Shown one piece after another: positions 12,835 through 13,902 of a stretch of 13,902 bases of DNA (the stretch's first letter is position 1; every line of letters begins with the position of its first letter). Below the pieces are notes generated by a model. That model was not told the origin of the DNA and searched no databases. It saw only the letters and a list, made by a program, of their open reading frames with translations. Source of the stretch: Clostridiales bacterium (lineage in GTDB: Bacteria; Bacillota; Clostridia; Oscillospirales; Acutalibacteraceae). Made by a program: the position numbers and the translations under genes. Where the stretch lies: positions 1 to 13,902 of the forward strand of contig DXYG01000071.1 of the NCBI GenBank assembly GCA_019415925.1, in the 5' to 3' direction.

Positions 12835-13851
12835 ATGGATATAGCAATCGACCTCGGTTCTGACAGAACAAGGGTTTTTATTGAAAATAAAGGCAAGGTA
12901 CTTGACGAGGCAAGCGTTATCACCTATGACATTGATACAGACGAAATTTACGCAGTCGGCGACGAGGCATATGCGATGATTGGCAAAACCCCCGTAGGAA
13001 TCAAGGCTGTTCATCCTCTTGACGGCGGGGTAATCGCACGCTCGGAGCTTGTTGAAGATATGGTTTCAATTCTGCTGAAAGAGGTCTGCTCGGTCAAGGT
13101 AGTTATGCCGAGAGTAATTACCGCTGTTCCCTGCGACGTTACCGAGGTTGAAAAGCGAGCTGTCGTAAATGCAGTAAGCTCATTCGGCGTAAGGAAAGTT
13201 TACCTTATTGAAAGTCCCAAAGCCGCCGCACTCGGCTGCGGAATCGACATAACAAGTCCTCACGGCGTTCTGATAGCCGACATTGGAAGCGGCACGGCTG
13301 ATATTGCCGTTTTGTCACTCGGCGGAATTTCCGTTTCAAAAACGGTCAAGCACGCAGGCAGTGCAATGGACGAGGAAATCGTAAAATACATCAGAAAAAA
13401 ATACAATCTCATTATCGGCACAAATATGGCTGAAAGCTGTAAAAAAGCAATAGGCTGCGTAAAAGTGCCTGCCGAGCAAAAGACATTCAAAGTAAAGGGT
13501 AGGGACGCCGTAAGCGGTATGCCGAAATTTGTTGAGGTTCGCTCAGAGGAAATCAAGGAAGCTATTGAGGAAATTGCACTTGAAATTGTAAACGCAATAA
13601 GAGATGTGCTTGAAAAAACTCCGCCTGAGCTTACGGGCGATATTTACACAGACGGTATTATTCTTTCGGGCGGTCTTGCAAAGCTCGGCGGCTTTGCACA
13701 GCTTGTAAGCGAAGCTACAAAACTGCGTGTAAGGGTGCACAAAAGCAGTGCTGACTGCGTAATTATGGGGTGCGGAAGAGCAATCGGCTTTATGGACGAA
13801 AGCGAGAAGAACACACCGCAGGGTGTTTCACCTCTGCTTGCGGCATATTAA
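12835..13851 (+). CDS. MreB/Mbl-family actin-like protein, divergent
   Basis: MreB proteins are bacterial actins that form membrane-bound filaments and guide cell-wall synthesis. At 338 residues the length is normal. The actin-fold ATP motifs are present: phosphate 1 DLGSDRTRVF (6-15), a connecting region with GKTPVGIKAVHPLDGGVIA (50-68), LIESPKAAALG (124-134), phosphate 2 ADIGSGTADIAVLSLGG (148-164) and adenosine motif GIILSGGLAKLGG (274-286). Typical MreB has DIGGGTTEVAVISLGG and a GGDKFDEAI box. Here these read DIGSGTADIAVLSLGG and AGSAMDEEI, so this is probably a paralogue and not the main MreB. No mreC or mreD follows within the window. GGAGTGA lies just before the ATG, and the gene has its own promoter. 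Only 51 bases follow the stop, and no terminator is visible there. Confidence 0.88.
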   Translation: MDIAIDLGSDRTRVFIENKGKVLDEASVITYDIDTDEIYAVGDEAYAMIGKTPVGIKAVHPLDGGVIARSELVEDMVSILLKEVCSVKVVMPRVITAVPCDVTEVEKRAVVNAVSSFGVRKVYLIESPKAAALGCGIDITSPHGVLIADIGSGTADIAVLSLGGISVSKTVKHAGSAMDEEIVKYIRKKYNLIIGTNMAESCKKAIGCVKVPAEQKTFKVKGRDAVSGMPKFVEVRSEEIKEAIEEIALEIVNAIRDVLEKTPPELTGDIYTDGIILSGGLAKLGGFAQLVSEATKLRVRVHKSSADCVIMGCGRAIGFMDESEKNTPQGVSPLLAAY

Positions 13852-13902
13852 ACTATAATTTAGCGGTAAGTTGACTCGCAAAAAAATTTAAAATTTCGGT
13901 CA

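Noticed and set aside
13854..13859. TATAAT just after the mreB-like gene
   Set aside because: No -35 hexamer at a workable distance, and the window ends too soon to see a downstream gene.

Overview
The window looks like chromosomal DNA from a low-to-moderate GC anaerobic Firmicute of the class Clostridia, most likely an Oscillospiraceae/Ruminococcaceae-type gut bacterium. The reasons are a full-length bifunctional AdhE, a BspA-type leucine-rich-repeat lipoprotein, a DUF1540 protein, a DegV protein, and recD2, comF and mreB in a row. Shine-Dalgarno sites are strong (GGAGG, GAGGT) and promoters are sigma-A-like. The species cannot be named from sequence alone. No phage, plasmid, tRNA, rRNA or CRISPR features were seen.

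Layout. (1) 45-3634, plus strand: a strong promoter overlapped by a near-consensus Rex operator, then an LRR lipoprotein, then adhE and its terminator. (2) 3537-4118: about 580 bases without a gene, filled with small palindromic repeats. They include two tandem 25-bp repeats and seven hairpins that each carry a GTAG tetranucleotide at one foot, the layout of REP elements. (3) 4119-7124, plus strand: tandem promoters, a leader hairpin, trkA and trkH (a K+ uptake system) and a terminator. (4) 7159-8317, minus strand: a DegV fatty-acid-binding protein (TTG start) and a small Cys-rich DUF1540 protein, with several hairpins between them. (5) 8441-8950, plus strand: a small single-pass membrane protein whose last ten codons are a copy of the repeat found downstream of adhE, then a probably bidirectional terminator. 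(6) 9097-9865, minus strand: a CofE-like (F420-0 glutamyl ligase family) protein with a very good promoter. (7) 9910-13851, plus strand: recD2 and comF overlapping as an operon, then a divergent mreB-type gene with its own promoter.

How the genes fit together. AdhE regenerates NAD+ by reducing acetyl-CoA to ethanol. A Rex-type site ahead of the lipoprotein/adhE unit would tie its expression to the NADH/NAD+ ratio. TrkA and TrkH are the regulatory and pore subunits of one transporter. RecD2 and ComF both belong to DNA-metabolism or competence-related families and are translationally linked. The remaining genes are single housekeeping or uncharacterised genes.

Most of the coding content is ordinary. 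The unusual content lies in the repeats: the GTAG-footed hairpin cluster, with a compensatory base-pair change between two copies and an inverted pair about 430 bp apart, and the spread of the second repeat family into a coding sequence.
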